From UBA6623 sp965217195 (GTDB lineage: Bacteria; Acidobacteriota; Terriglobia; Bryobacterales; UBA6623), in NCBI GenBank assembly GCA_965217195.1, contig CBDCHL010000004.1, positions 806,001-870,000 on the forward strand: 64,000 nucleotides of DNA, in the 5' to 3' direction. The position numbers and the translations under genes were made by a program. Below the pieces are notes generated by a model. That model ran no database searches. It saw nothing but the letters and a program-made list of their open reading frames with translations, and was not told where the DNA came from. This document shows, piece after piece, positions 27,358 to 35,199 of this stretch (position 1 is its first letter; each line of letters opens with the position of its first letter).

Positions 27358-29565
27358 ATGAGACAAATCGCGGGACTATGCTTGACGGGTTTTCTTGTCT
27401 GTGCCGCTTTGAACGCGGCTGATCCTATTGAATCTCGGAAAGAATCCGAGAGCGCGCCCTCCGCTACAACCAAATTGCTCCGAAAAGTAATGGAGGGCGG
27501 ACCCTACGAAAAGCCCTGGACGATGGAGGGAATCGGGAAAGCTCACTTTCCGGTCACCTCATCGCATCCCGATGTCCAGCGATGGTTTGATCAGGGCGTC
27601 GCGCTGAAACACTCTTTCTGGTGGTTTGAAGCGAAGCGGTCGTTTCGCTGGTGTCTGAAACTGGATCCCGAGTTTGCGATGGGCTACTGGGCTCTGGCCA
27701 CTCTGCCGGGGGTCCCTCCCGAACTGCAGCGAGAATTGCTGCGGGAGGCATCGAAACGAAAGGACCGAATCAGCGAGCGAGAGCGGCTCTACATCGAAGC
27801 ATGGGCTGACCGTTCCCGGCCGTTGCCGCCCGATGCCGACGAAGGCGAGCGAGCCCTTAAGGCGGCTGAGTTCAGCCGACGCTTGGAAAACATCATTCTC
27901 AGCTACCCCGATGATGTCGAGGCCAAGGCTCTCTATTGGGGCGAAGCCACGGGTCGTTATGCCGCGGAGTTGGTGCTGCAACAGATCCTCGAAGCCGAAC
28001 CGGACCATCCCGGGGCTCATCATGACCGTATTCATAACTACAAAGACCGTCAGTCCGAGCACATCCTCGACAGTTCGCGTCGACTCCCGGGGATCACAAC
28101 AAAGTCAGGGCATACGCGACACATGCCGGGGCATGCGTTCAGCGGTATCGGCATGTGGCACAGCGCCTTGATCGAGATGGATGCCGCGAATCGCGTCGAG
28201 CTGGCCTACCAGCGCGACCACAACATGATGCCCTTCGACTCATGGAATTACGTCCACAACCGTACCTACCTCAGCTACCTCCAAGGACAACTGGGGATGC
28301 CCGAGGCCGCCATCCGAGGAGCGAAAGATTTGCTGGCGGCGCCGGCGATCGAGAAGGCTTCTCGGACGCGAAGAAGTCCCCAGGAAAACGGCGTGCTGAC
28401 CCTGCTCTTGGCGCTCGTGAAATTCGAGCGCTGGGAAGAAATTCTCGCTCTCGATTGGTTGCCGGGGAAGGACGACATCGCGCTGAAGGTTCCCCGTAAG
28501 TACGCCGAGACGCTGGCTCATCTTGGGCTGGGCGACCGGCACGCAGCCGAAAGGAGCGCCGAAGAGCATACCGACCTCGCGAAAGAGATCGCCGGCCAAT
28601 CCCAGCGGGTGCAAGCGTTGGAAATCAGAGCGCTGCTGCTGCTTGCCGGCGGCAAGACACTCGAAGGGCTGACCGCGCTCGGCGAAGCCGCGGATCGCGA
28701 GGGCAAGCAACGCGAGCAAATCAACGACCCGCCGCGCCATCCTCGTGTTCTCTACAACGTTTTGGGCAGGGTCTATCTCGAGCATGGGAGCCCGGCCCTT
28801 GCGGTCAAGGCATTCGAAAAGGCTTTGGAGATCGTACCGAACGACGGCTTCGCCTGGGCCGGATTGGTGGAGGCGCATGTTGCACTCGATCGGCCTGAAG
28901 CGGCTCAAGATGCGTACCACCGGTTGTCGTACATCTGGTTCGACGCCGACCCCGGGTTGGCCGAATTGGAGCGAGCCAAGGCCGCGGCGGCGAAGCTCGG
29001 CCTGGATGACGAGCCTAAACAGGGTGGGACAAAGCAACTTGCCGTCGCTAGCGCGGCGCCTACTTCCCCTTCGACGGATGCACGTTGGCGACCGAACCCG
29101 GCGGCGGATGTGCACTTCTTCAACAGCGACGGCGGGACCGTCGATCTACAGTCCTATCGAGGGAAGAACGTTGTCCTCGTGTTTCTCCCCGCCGGCAAAG
29201 ACTGCGCCGATTGCTCGAAGCAGCTTAGGCAACTGACCGGTCGCAAGATCGAGTTCGACAAGCTGGAAACCGTTGTTGTTGTAGTGAGCAGTGGCGAACC
29301 GGCCGAGCTTGCCGAAACGCTCGGCGATCAGGCGGAGGGTGCGGCAATTCTTTCAGATCGCGACCTTGATGCGGCCAAGCGTTTCAAAGCTTACGACGAC
29401 TTCGAGGAAAAGCCCATCCCCGCGACCCTGCTCATCGACAAGAAAGGACGCGTGTACTGGGCCCGCACGAGCCACAAGCTTTTTACGAATCTGGATTTCC
29501 TAGTGGAGCAGATCCGTTACCTCAACAACGTTGTCCAAGGCCCGGAGGGGTTGCTTGCCGGCTGA
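27358..29565 (+). CDS. Exported TPR protein with C-terminal thioredoxin-like (redoxin) domain
   Basis: 735 residues. GGAGG lies 5 bases before the ATG. Signal peptide to ~residue 20 ('CAALNAADP'). Residues 55-540 are helical TPR-type repeats ('YWALATLPGVPPELQREL', 'VLYNVLGRVYLEHGSPALAV'), including a His-rich stretch near 220-265 ('HDRIHNYKDRQSEHIL', 'RHMPGHAFSGIGMWH'). After a Pro/Ser linker, residues 580-725 look like an AhpC/TSA-redoxin fold: 'GGTVDLQSYRGKNVVLVFLP' then CADC in the place of the CxxC site, and the cis-Pro segment 'KPIPATLLIDKKGRV'. The C-x-x-C pair suggests thiol-disulfide activity, but the partner proteins are unknown. It may be co-transcribed with the next gene, 27 bp downstream. 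Confidence 0.85.
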   Translation: MRQIAGLCLTGFLVCAALNAADPIESRKESESAPSATTKLLRKVMEGGPYEKPWTMEGIGKAHFPVTSSHPDVQRWFDQGVALKHSFWWFEAKRSFRWCLKLDPEFAMGYWALATLPGVPPELQRELLREASKRKDRISERERLYIEAWADRSRPLPPDADEGERALKAAEFSRRLENIILSYPDDVEAKALYWGEATGRYAAELVLQQILEAEPDHPGAHHDRIHNYKDRQSEHILDSSRRLPGITTKSGHTRHMPGHAFSGIGMWHSALIEMDAANRVELAYQRDHNMMPFDSWNYVHNRTYLSYLQGQLGMPEAAIRGAKDLLAAPAIEKASRTRRSPQENGVLTLLLALVKFERWEEILALDWLPGKDDIALKVPRKYAETLAHLGLGDRHAAERSAEEHTDLAKEIAGQSQRVQALEIRALLLLAGGKTLEGLTALGEAADREGKQREQINDPPRHPRVLYNVLGRVYLEHGSPALAVKAFEKALEIVPNDGFAWAGLVEAHVALDRPEAAQDAYHRLSYIWFDADPGLAELERAKAAAAKLGLDDEPKQGGTKQLAVASAAPTSPSTDARWRPNPAADVHFFNSDGGTVDLQSYRGKNVVLVFLPAGKDCADCSKQLRQLTGRKIEFDKLETVVVVVSSGEPAELAETLGDQAEGAAILSDRDLDAAKRFKAYDDFEEKPIPATLLIDKKGRVYWARTSHKLFTNLDFLVEQIRYLNNVVQGPEGLLAG

Positions 29566-29592
29566 TCCTATGCGGATTTCTCTACCTGACCG

Positions 29593-29988
29593 ATGAAAGC
29601 ATCAACGCGCTATTGGCTTTTCCAATTGCCCGGTTGGATGGTCACATCGCTGGTGCTTTACGGCTTCCATCAATGGTTCGAGTTGCCGTTGTGGGCGGCG
29701 GGCGCGGTAATGATTCTGTTGGTCGTTAAGGATGCCGTGCTGTTTCCGTTCCTGCGTCACGCCTACGATGCCAACGTAAAGACCGGGGTCGAGCAACTCA
29801 TTGGGCAGACCGCTGTCGTTCGGGAGGACTTGAGCCCCGACGGCATGGTGCTGATTCGGGGCGAACTCTGGAGGGCTCGCCTTCGAGACCGCGTAGGGTC
29901 CGCCCCCGCCGGGTCGGCGGTGAGAGTGGAGTCCGGCAAGGGCCTGACGCTGATGGTCTCCGCAACCCAAACCGAGCCGCGACCGTAA
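29593..29988 (+). CDS. NfeD-like membrane protein
   Basis: 131 residues. Two hydrophobic helices (~8-27 and ~32-52) are followed by a small OB-fold domain with the NfeD signature: 'LIGQTAVVREDLSPDGMVLI' and 'GELWRARL', ending in 'VRVESGKGLTLMV'. NfeD proteins accompany SPFH/stomatin-like or ClpP-class membrane proteins, none of which is adjacent here. The start ATG is 27 bp after the TPR-redoxin gene; no strong ribosome site precedes it. The call rests on the C-terminal domain and the membrane topology. Confidence 0.8.
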   Translation: MKASTRYWLFQLPGWMVTSLVLYGFHQWFELPLWAAGAVMILLVVKDAVLFPFLRHAYDANVKTGVEQLIGQTAVVREDLSPDGMVLIRGELWRARLRDRVGSAPAGSAVRVESGKGLTLMVSATQTEPRP

Positions 29989-30082
29989 GGGAGCGGTATC
30001 AGATGCAATCCCCAGTCGCACGGGAGTGGCGGAACCAACGCTACTCGGGAACCCGCCGTCTCGGAGATGACTCCGCGAGCTG

Positions 30083-30955
30083 TTACAGCAACTCGTCCAG
30101 CTTCTTCCGCAACCCAGGACCGTATTGCGGGTCGGCGAGGGCAAACTCGACGAACGTCTTGAAGTAGCTCCCGAAGTTCCCAATGTCGTAGCGCTTCTCG
30201 CCTTCCGGCAGCCTAACGCCCATCACGCGCTCGCCCGATTCACACAGCATCCGAATGGCGTCGGTGAGCTGAATTTCCCGGCGCGCGTCGGGTTCGACCC
30301 GCCGCAGCCTTTCGAAAATCTTCGGCGAAAAGACATAGCGTCCGGCGATGGCAAGATCACTCGGAGCCTCGGCCGGAGTCGGCTTTTCAACCACATCGCT
30401 GATGGCGAAGACGTCGCCTTCCGACTCGGGTTTCACGACGCCGTAGAAACCCACCTGGTCGGGCGTCACCTGCTCAACGCCGATCACCGCCGCGGCTTGA
30501 TTGTCCTCATACGCCTCGGCCAAGCGGCTGCAAATAGAGGAAGTTCCGTTCAGGCCGATGATCGAATCGCCAAGCGCCACCACAAAGGGCTCGTCGCCCG
30601 CGAAGGGTTCGCCGCAAAGAATGGCGTCTCCGAGGCCCCGTTGCACGCTTTGGCGAGTGTAGAGGTAGTGGACGTCGAGGTTTTCGAAACTCAACTCCTC
30701 CAGTAAATCGTCTTTGGCCGTGCGACGCAGCGACTCCGCCGGCTCCGGGTTATGGTCGAAGTGATTTTCGATCGAGTCTTTTCCGCGGCCGGTGACGAAA
30801 AGGATTTGCTCGCACCCCGCCCGCGCCAGTTCTTCGACGACGTACTGCACGATCGGCTTCTTGCCGACCGGCAGCATTTCCTTCGGTTGCGATTTCGTGG
30901 CCGGCAGCAACCGCGTGCCGATCCCGGCTACGGGGACAACAGCATTCTTGATCAA
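30083..30955 (-). CDS. galU: UTP--glucose-1-phosphate uridylyltransferase
   Basis: 290 residues from a TTG at 30955 with AAGGAG 9 bases upstream; the open frame before it reads as untranslated. The enzyme makes UDP-glucose from UTP and glucose-1-phosphate in the cytoplasm, feeding envelope polysaccharide synthesis. Signatures: nucleotide-binding 'VVPVAGIGTRLLPATKSQPKEM', 'PIVQYVVEELARAG', 'ALGDSII', 'VEKPTPAEAPSDLAIAGRYV' and 'EIQLTDAIRMLCESG', all in the order of GalU. The length is normal (about 290-300). The product could supply the glycosyltransferase and ABC exporter at 41-50 kb, though they are not in an operon with it. Confidence 0.95.
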   Translation of the reverse strand: MIKNAVVPVAGIGTRLLPATKSQPKEMLPVGKKPIVQYVVEELARAGCEQILFVTGRGKDSIENHFDHNPEPAESLRRTAKDDLLEELSFENLDVHYLYTRQSVQRGLGDAILCGEPFAGDEPFVVALGDSIIGLNGTSSICSRLAEAYEDNQAAAVIGVEQVTPDQVGFYGVVKPESEGDVFAISDVVEKPTPAEAPSDLAIAGRYVFSPKIFERLRRVEPDARREIQLTDAIRMLCESGERVMGVRLPEGEKRYDIGNFGSYFKTFVEFALADPQYGPGLRKKLDELL

Positions 30956-31187
30956 TCGGTGAAGCTCCTTGCGTGAAGGAAAGAAGGCGAACGGCGCCGC
31001 CTTCGAAATGAGATCGCCATTTCCGTGGCGATTGGAAGCGCGAATCTCCATTTTGTCAGATCAGCAGCGATAGGCAGGGGCGCCCGCCATGCCGGTGGTT
31101 TACCTCTGCGTGATGCCCGTTCGAGCCCGACTGTGCGAATCGACTAAGCTGAAGGGCCCCCAGACATCCGGGAAGTAGGCGGATTTC

Positions 31188-32030
31188 TTGGATACGAACA
31201 CGCAGTTTGACCCCTCCGATTGGCGCCACCCTGAAATTGTCGATGCCGTTAACCGTGCTCTGGCCGAGGATATCGGCTCGGGCGATGTGACGACCGAGGC
31301 TTGCGTGCCTGCCGAAGCGAAGGCGCGTGGTTATTTCTTGGCCCGCGAGCCACTGATCGTGGCGGGCGTGGAATTACTGCCCATTCTCTACGAGGGTGAA
31401 AACCTCGAAGTCCTCCGCCAAAGTGGAGAGTCGATCGATGCCGAAACGGTTTTCGCGCGTGTCAGCGGCTCGGCGCGACGCTTGCTGACAATCGAGCGAA
31501 CGGCACTCAACTTTTTGCAGCGACTCAGCGGGATCGCCGTCGCTGCACGGCGTTTCGTCGAAGCCGTCGAGGGAAGCGGCTGCATCATTCTCGACACGCG
31601 CAAGACGACGCCGGGCCTGCGGCGCCTGGAAAAACTAGCAGTACGGGCCGGGGGCGCATCGAACCATCGATTCGGGTTGTTTGATGCGATGCTCATCAAG
31701 AACAATCACATCACAGCCGCCGGCGGCGTAAAGCAGGCGCTGGAGAAGGCGCGGGCCCAGGATCTTCCTGTGGAAGTGGAAATACGAAGTTTCGACCAAC
31801 TGGAAGAGGCTCTTGCGGCGGGCGCTGACCACTTGATGCTCGACAACTTCGCGCCTGATCTCGCTAACCGGGCGATGGGGCGCATCACCGGTCGTGCCAA
31901 GGTCGAGGTCTCGGGCGGTATCACCCTCGAGAACGTGCGCGAATACGCCGACGCGGGCCCGGATTTCATTTCGGTCGGAGCGCTTACCCACTCGGCTCCG
32001 GCGGTGGATATCAGTTTTCGCTTGGAGTAA
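31188..32030 (+). CDS. nadC: Nicotinate-nucleotide pyrophosphorylase (carboxylating)
   Basis: 280 residues from a TTG at 31188 (an ATG is lacking at this end; the alignment with the usual N-terminus favours it). The enzyme joins quinolinate and PRPP to give nicotinate mononucleotide, CO2 and pyrophosphate, the third step of de novo NAD synthesis. Family marks: 'ALAEDIGSGDVTTEA', 'LNFLQRLSGIA', 'LDTRKTTPGLRRLEK', 'NHRFGLFDAMLIKNNH' and 'VEVSGGITLENV'. The length is typical. nadA and nadB are not in the window. The gene converges on the sigma/anti-sigma locus with a gap of 7 bp. Confidence 0.96.
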   Translation: MDTNTQFDPSDWRHPEIVDAVNRALAEDIGSGDVTTEACVPAEAKARGYFLAREPLIVAGVELLPILYEGENLEVLRQSGESIDAETVFARVSGSARRLLTIERTALNFLQRLSGIAVAARRFVEAVEGSGCIILDTRKTTPGLRRLEKLAVRAGGASNHRFGLFDAMLIKNNHITAAGGVKQALEKARAQDLPVEVEIRSFDQLEEALAAGADHLMLDNFAPDLANRAMGRITGRAKVEVSGGITLENVREYADAGPDFISVGALTHSAPAVDISFRLE

Positions 32031-32037
32031 ACAGTCG

Positions 32038-32538
32038 TTAGTCCGAAGCTGATAAGGGCTCGAGGGCGACCAACGCGGCGAAGACCGCCGCCCCAATAAG
32101 AGCTGCCGCTAGGCTAACTGGGCCGAGGCTATCCCACGGAACAACGGACCCGCCGGCGACAAGAGCTTCGGTCAGCGAGGCCGTCGGTACCACCCAGTCG
32201 AAGTAGGCTTTGACGGTCGCACCCTGCCAAGTCAACCAACCCCCGGCCGCCACCCACGGAAGGGCTTGTAAAGCGACTTCGAATATCGCGAACCGTCCCG
32301 ACTGTTTCTCTGCCGCGGCTCGCTGCGCGATCAGGCGGGCCTTGAGCCGAATCAGTTCGGGATCCGGTAGAGCAGCGGGAGGCTCGACCGATTCAACGAG
32401 CGACGCCACGGCGCACCTCACTAAGACGGTTTCCCGGCAAGCGTCGCAGCCCCGAACGTGTTGTTGCAAGCTCTCTGTCCAATGCCCAGTGCCGCGGCGA
32501 TCTCGCTGTGGTCGAAGCCTTCGACATAGGCCAGCCAC
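32038..32538 (-). pseudogene. Anti-sigma factor remnant (zinc-finger type), N-terminus lost
   Basis: The frame contains the ZAS-like motif 'LQQHVRGCDACRE' (H-x3-C-x2-C) and then two membrane-type helices ('VALQALPWVAAGGWLTWQG', 'LAAALIGAAVFAALVAL'), the plan of an ECF anti-sigma factor. The motif normally lies ~25-40 residues after the start. Here the codons before it belong to an overlapping sigma gene in another frame; the ATG at 32538 would add sequence antisense to nothing but out of phase with any anti-sigma N-terminus. The natural start seems deleted together with the end of the sigma gene. Translation from 32538 or from an internal TTG at 32469 cannot be excluded. Confidence 0.55.
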
Positions 32539-32882
32539 AGCAACGCGCGTCGGCGCGGCTTAAGGCGGCCGAATATCTTCGCAACGTCACTGCGGAGTTC
32601 GATAGAAGGTTGTGCGGTTCGGGCCGACAACAGGTCCCTCCAGTTTCGGCGCCGCTCGCGGTCAAGCTTTCTAGCGTGATCGACGATGAGCCGACTCGCG
32701 ATGCGGTAGAGATAAGCCTTGCGATTGGCCGGACCAAGGTCAGGCGGTGCCGACCGCAGGTAACGAATGAAGGATTCCTGGAGCAGGTCTTCCGCGGAGG
32801 CCCGGTCAAGCGATCTCGAAAGGTAGGCGTGCAAACCCGCGGCGGTCTGCTCGTAGAACGCTCGAAAGGCAGTGTCGTTCAT
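32421..32882 (-). CDS. ECF sigma factor with damaged region 4
   Basis: 153 residues from the ATG at 32882. Region 2 is normal ('FRAFYEQTAAGLHAYLSRSL', 'DLLQESFIRYLRS', 'ANRKAYLYRIASRLIVDHAR'). Region 4 starts well ('LKPRRRALLWLAYVEGFDHS', 'EIAAALGIG') but then reads 'QRACNNTFGAATLAGKPS' and stops. The expected recognition helix and the following Arg-rich segment ('SV...LFRARRRL' type) are missing. Without them -35 recognition should fail. An anti-sigma factor remnant follows in another frame, so a deletion of roughly 150 bp appears to have joined the two genes. Upstream starts are possible (ATG 32933). Confidence 0.7.
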   Translation of the reverse strand: MNDTAFRAFYEQTAAGLHAYLSRSLDRASAEDLLQESFIRYLRSAPPDLGPANRKAYLYRIASRLIVDHARKLDRERRRNWRDLLSARTAQPSIELRSDVAKIFGRLKPRRRALLWLAYVEGFDHSEIAAALGIGQRACNNTFGAATLAGKPS

Positions 32883-33012
32883 CAGTCCGACCGGCTCTCG
32901 GACCGTGTCCGCATCCGACAGCGGCGCCAACATTGCTGCTTCGGTGCCGTTCCGAGCCGTTCGACGTCGCGGACTTGCCGCCGCCCCCAATCAGTAGCCG
33001 CGGAAACTGGTT

Positions 33013-33522
33013 CTAACTACCCACCAGCCGCTCTCCGCACGAGCCGGCTCTTTTCGCGCTAACTACCGAGCCCGTCGAAGACTCAGCGCTTGGACCCTTT
33101 TCCTGCTCGTCGTCGCCCCGCGTCAGCAGCTTAGTCGTGATCGCCGCGACGGTAAAGCCCAATCCGAGAGCTAGGCAAACGCCGCCGGGAATGACGAGGT
33201 CGTCATCGACGTTGAACTGCTCCTCGAGCACTATTAGCCCGCCGCCCAGAAACGTCAGGATGATTCCGGTTCTCAAGCTCTTGAGCCACCGCTCCCGGGG
33301 ATCGATGCGTTCCGAGCCCAACTCCTCAAGCATTTTCCGGCCGCCCTCGGTTTCGAGAAACGTCGTAAGTTCCCCTCCCGAGCTGAATTTGTCGAGCAAG
33401 TGTTTATGGAGTTCGGTTCGTGATTGGACCTTGGTTTGCCGTAGCCTGATCGCAAAGAACACGATCAAGACGATCATGGCGCATCCGCTCAGCGGAACTA
33501 GTACCTCGACCATGTGGTTCAT
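33013..33522 (-). CDS. Membrane protein of unknown function (DUF6249-like)
   Basis: 169 residues from the ATG at 33522, with GGAGG 5 bases upstream. One N-terminal membrane helix ('LVPLSGCAMIVLIVFFAIRL'), a cytoplasmic helical stretch ('ELHKHLLDKFSSGGELTTFL', 'RKMLEELGSE'), then two more helices ('LRTGIILTFLGGGLIVLE', 'GVCLALGLGFTVAAITTKLL') and a polar tail. This arrangement resembles DUF6249-type proteins that are often next to ECF sigma/anti-sigma pairs, and it does lie just upstream of the damaged sigma gene on the same strand. The assignment is tentative. Confidence 0.6.
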   Translation of the reverse strand: MNHMVEVLVPLSGCAMIVLIVFFAIRLRQTKVQSRTELHKHLLDKFSSGGELTTFLETEGGRKMLEELGSERIDPRERWLKSLRTGIILTFLGGGLIVLEEQFNVDDDLVIPGGVCLALGLGFTVAAITTKLLTRGDDEQEKGPSAESSTGSVVSAKRAGSCGERLVGS

Positions 33523-33691
33523 ATTAACCTCCGTGTGCCGTTGGGACTGCCCTCATCCGGCTTCGACCTCTATAACGTCGGCACCGGGTCGGGCGTTAAC
33601 AGGTAAGACGAATGGCTGGGAAGAATGCGCGGCGATCGGACCGCGGGGCGCCATCGGCCACGCCGGCCCTTGCCGACTGCTACGCGCTCCA

Positions 33692-34087
33692 CTCGGCCGG
33701 GTCGAAGCCCACGAAGATCTTGTGGCGACCGACCCCGCGACGGCGCCGCTTTCGGGCGGGATGCTGCGCGAGAAGGGTGCGCATTTCTACGACTTGGCTT
33801 GCTGGATCGCGCAAGACGAGCCGCTGTCGGTATTCGCCGCGGGGGCGTGTTTGATCGACCCCCGCTTTGAGGATTACGGAGACGTCGACACCGCCGCGCT
33901 GACGCTGCGGCTCGCCGGCGGCGCGATTGCGTGCTTCGACTTCAGCCGCCGCAGCGCGTACGGCTACGACGAGCGGATCGAAGTGCAAGGTGCCGAGGGC
34001 ATGATCGAGTCGCGTCGACCGCGGCGGCGGGATGTTTCGCTCTACCGGGGCGATTCCGTTGTGGACGATGGTCTTCACGTCGGGTGA
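33692..34087 (+). pseudogene. Gfo/Idh/MocA oxidoreductase fragment (inositol 2-dehydrogenase-like)
   Basis: The frame from about 33692 to the TGA at 34085-34087 encodes the middle of a Gfo/Idh/MocA dehydrogenase: 'GGMLREKGAHFYDLACWI' (with the catalytic-region His), 'FAAGACLIDPRFEDYGDVDT', 'ALTLRLAGGAIACFDFSRRS' and 'YGYDERIEVQGAEGMIES'. The Rossmann nucleotide-binding half and the C-terminal end are absent, and no start codon with a ribosome site is seen. The stop overlaps the GTG of the ankyrin frame (GTGA). This is a gene remnant. Confidence 0.7.
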
Positions 34088-34863
34088 AGACGCGTGACGG
34101 TCTGACGGCGCTGATGGCGGCGGCCTCGGCCGGCAGGGCTGATTTCGTCGGACAATTGCTCGATCGCGGCGCGCGGGTGGATTCACGGGCTGAGGACGGG
34201 CGCTCGGCGCTGATGTTTGCAGCGGCGGAAGGGCGTTCTTCGACGGTGGCGGCTTTGATCGCTCACGGCGCCGAGGTCAACCTGGCTACACCGAAGGGGG
34301 CAACGGCGTTGATGTTGGCGGCCGGAGCGGATCATGCCACGGCGGTACGGACATTACTTAAGCAAGGCGCCGCCGCGGACGCGAAGACGTCCGACGGGCG
34401 AACGGCGCTGATGATGGCGGCCTTCGCGGGCAATGCCGGGGTCGTCGAGATCTTGGCGGAATCAGGGTCCGCGGTTTACGCCCTCGACGGGGAAGGCAAT
34501 ACCGCACTGCTGTTCGCGGCATCGGAAGGCAAGAGCGTCGCGGCGATGAGATTGCTTGAGGGTGGAGCGAATCCGAACTTGGCGAGGGCGGGAGGCGTGA
34601 CGGCGTTGATGTTGGCGGCCGCCGGGGGGAATACCGTCTTGCTCGATGCGCTGTTGGCCGCCGAGGCGGAGGTGAACGCTCGTGACGGGCGCGGATTCAC
34701 GCCCTTGTTGATTGCGGCAGTGCGTGGGCAAACGGAGTGCGTCCGACGGTTGCTTGCGCGGGGTACCGACCGCGAGGCTCGGACGATCGACGGGGCGACG
34801 GCGCTTCGATTGCTTCGCAGAAAGGCTACAAGCGGATTGCTGATTTGTTGGGTGAGGGTCTGA
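34084..34863 (+). CDS. Ankyrin-repeat protein with a 3' frameshift
   Basis: About 259 codons from a GTG at 34084 that overlaps the preceding stop. Seven to eight ankyrin repeats of the form 'DGRTALMMAAFAGNAGVVEIL' fill the whole length. No signal peptide is present, so the original N-terminus may have been lost in the same event that left the oxidoreductase fragment. The last repeat breaks at ~34810: the current frame gives 'ALRLLRRKATSGLLICWVRV', whereas the frame starting at 34812 gives the normal ending 'ASQKGYKRIADLLGEGLSDR' with a stop at 34878-34880. One base appears to have been lost between 34803 and 34811. Confidence 0.65.
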   Translation: MKTRDGLTALMAAASAGRADFVGQLLDRGARVDSRAEDGRSALMFAAAEGRSSTVAALIAHGAEVNLATPKGATALMLAAGADHATAVRTLLKQGAAADAKTSDGRTALMMAAFAGNAGVVEILAESGSAVYALDGEGNTALLFAASEGKSVAAMRLLEGGANPNLARAGGVTALMLAAAGGNTVLLDALLAAEAEVNARDGRGFTPLLIAAVRGQTECVRRLLARGTDREARTIDGATALRLLRRKATSGLLICWVRV

Positions 34864-34889
34864 GCGACAGGCAGGACTGACGAACGTCG

Positions 34890-35070
34890 CGGGTAGGTTT
34901 CCTACGCCCCGTCCGGGGCTCTTTCGTGATGTTGTAGAGTGACCCACGGTTTCGCTTCGCTTCACCGGGGCCTACTATCCAGCACCCCTACCGGGGGCTG
35001 AGGTCTCGCTTTGCTCGACCCTGGGCTGCTGTTCCATGCAACACCCCGGTTTGGGGGGCTGCGGTTGCTC
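34890..35070. repeat. Degenerate tandem palindromic repeats
   Basis: Three related units each combine a short C4-G4 hairpin (CCCCGTCCGGGGCT, CACCCCTACCGGGGGCTG, ACACCCCGGTTTGGGGGGCTG) with a spacer such as GGGCTGCTGTTCCATGCA or GGCCTACTATCCAGCA. This unit type ('CCCACGG...GGGGCTACTATCC') is common as intergenic repeats in Planctomycetes and Acidobacteriota. The stretch between the ankyrin and the DUF1549 gene holds nothing else. Confidence 0.6.
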
Positions 35071-35199
35071 GAAACGCTATCCTTCGCGCGCTGCGACAGG
35101 GTAACATGAACTCGGAAGGATGGGGCCAGGTGCTGAGTTTGCCTGACGCAAATGGTGCGTGACAGGTATCTCGTGGGCTTGATTTCAGCACGATACTTA

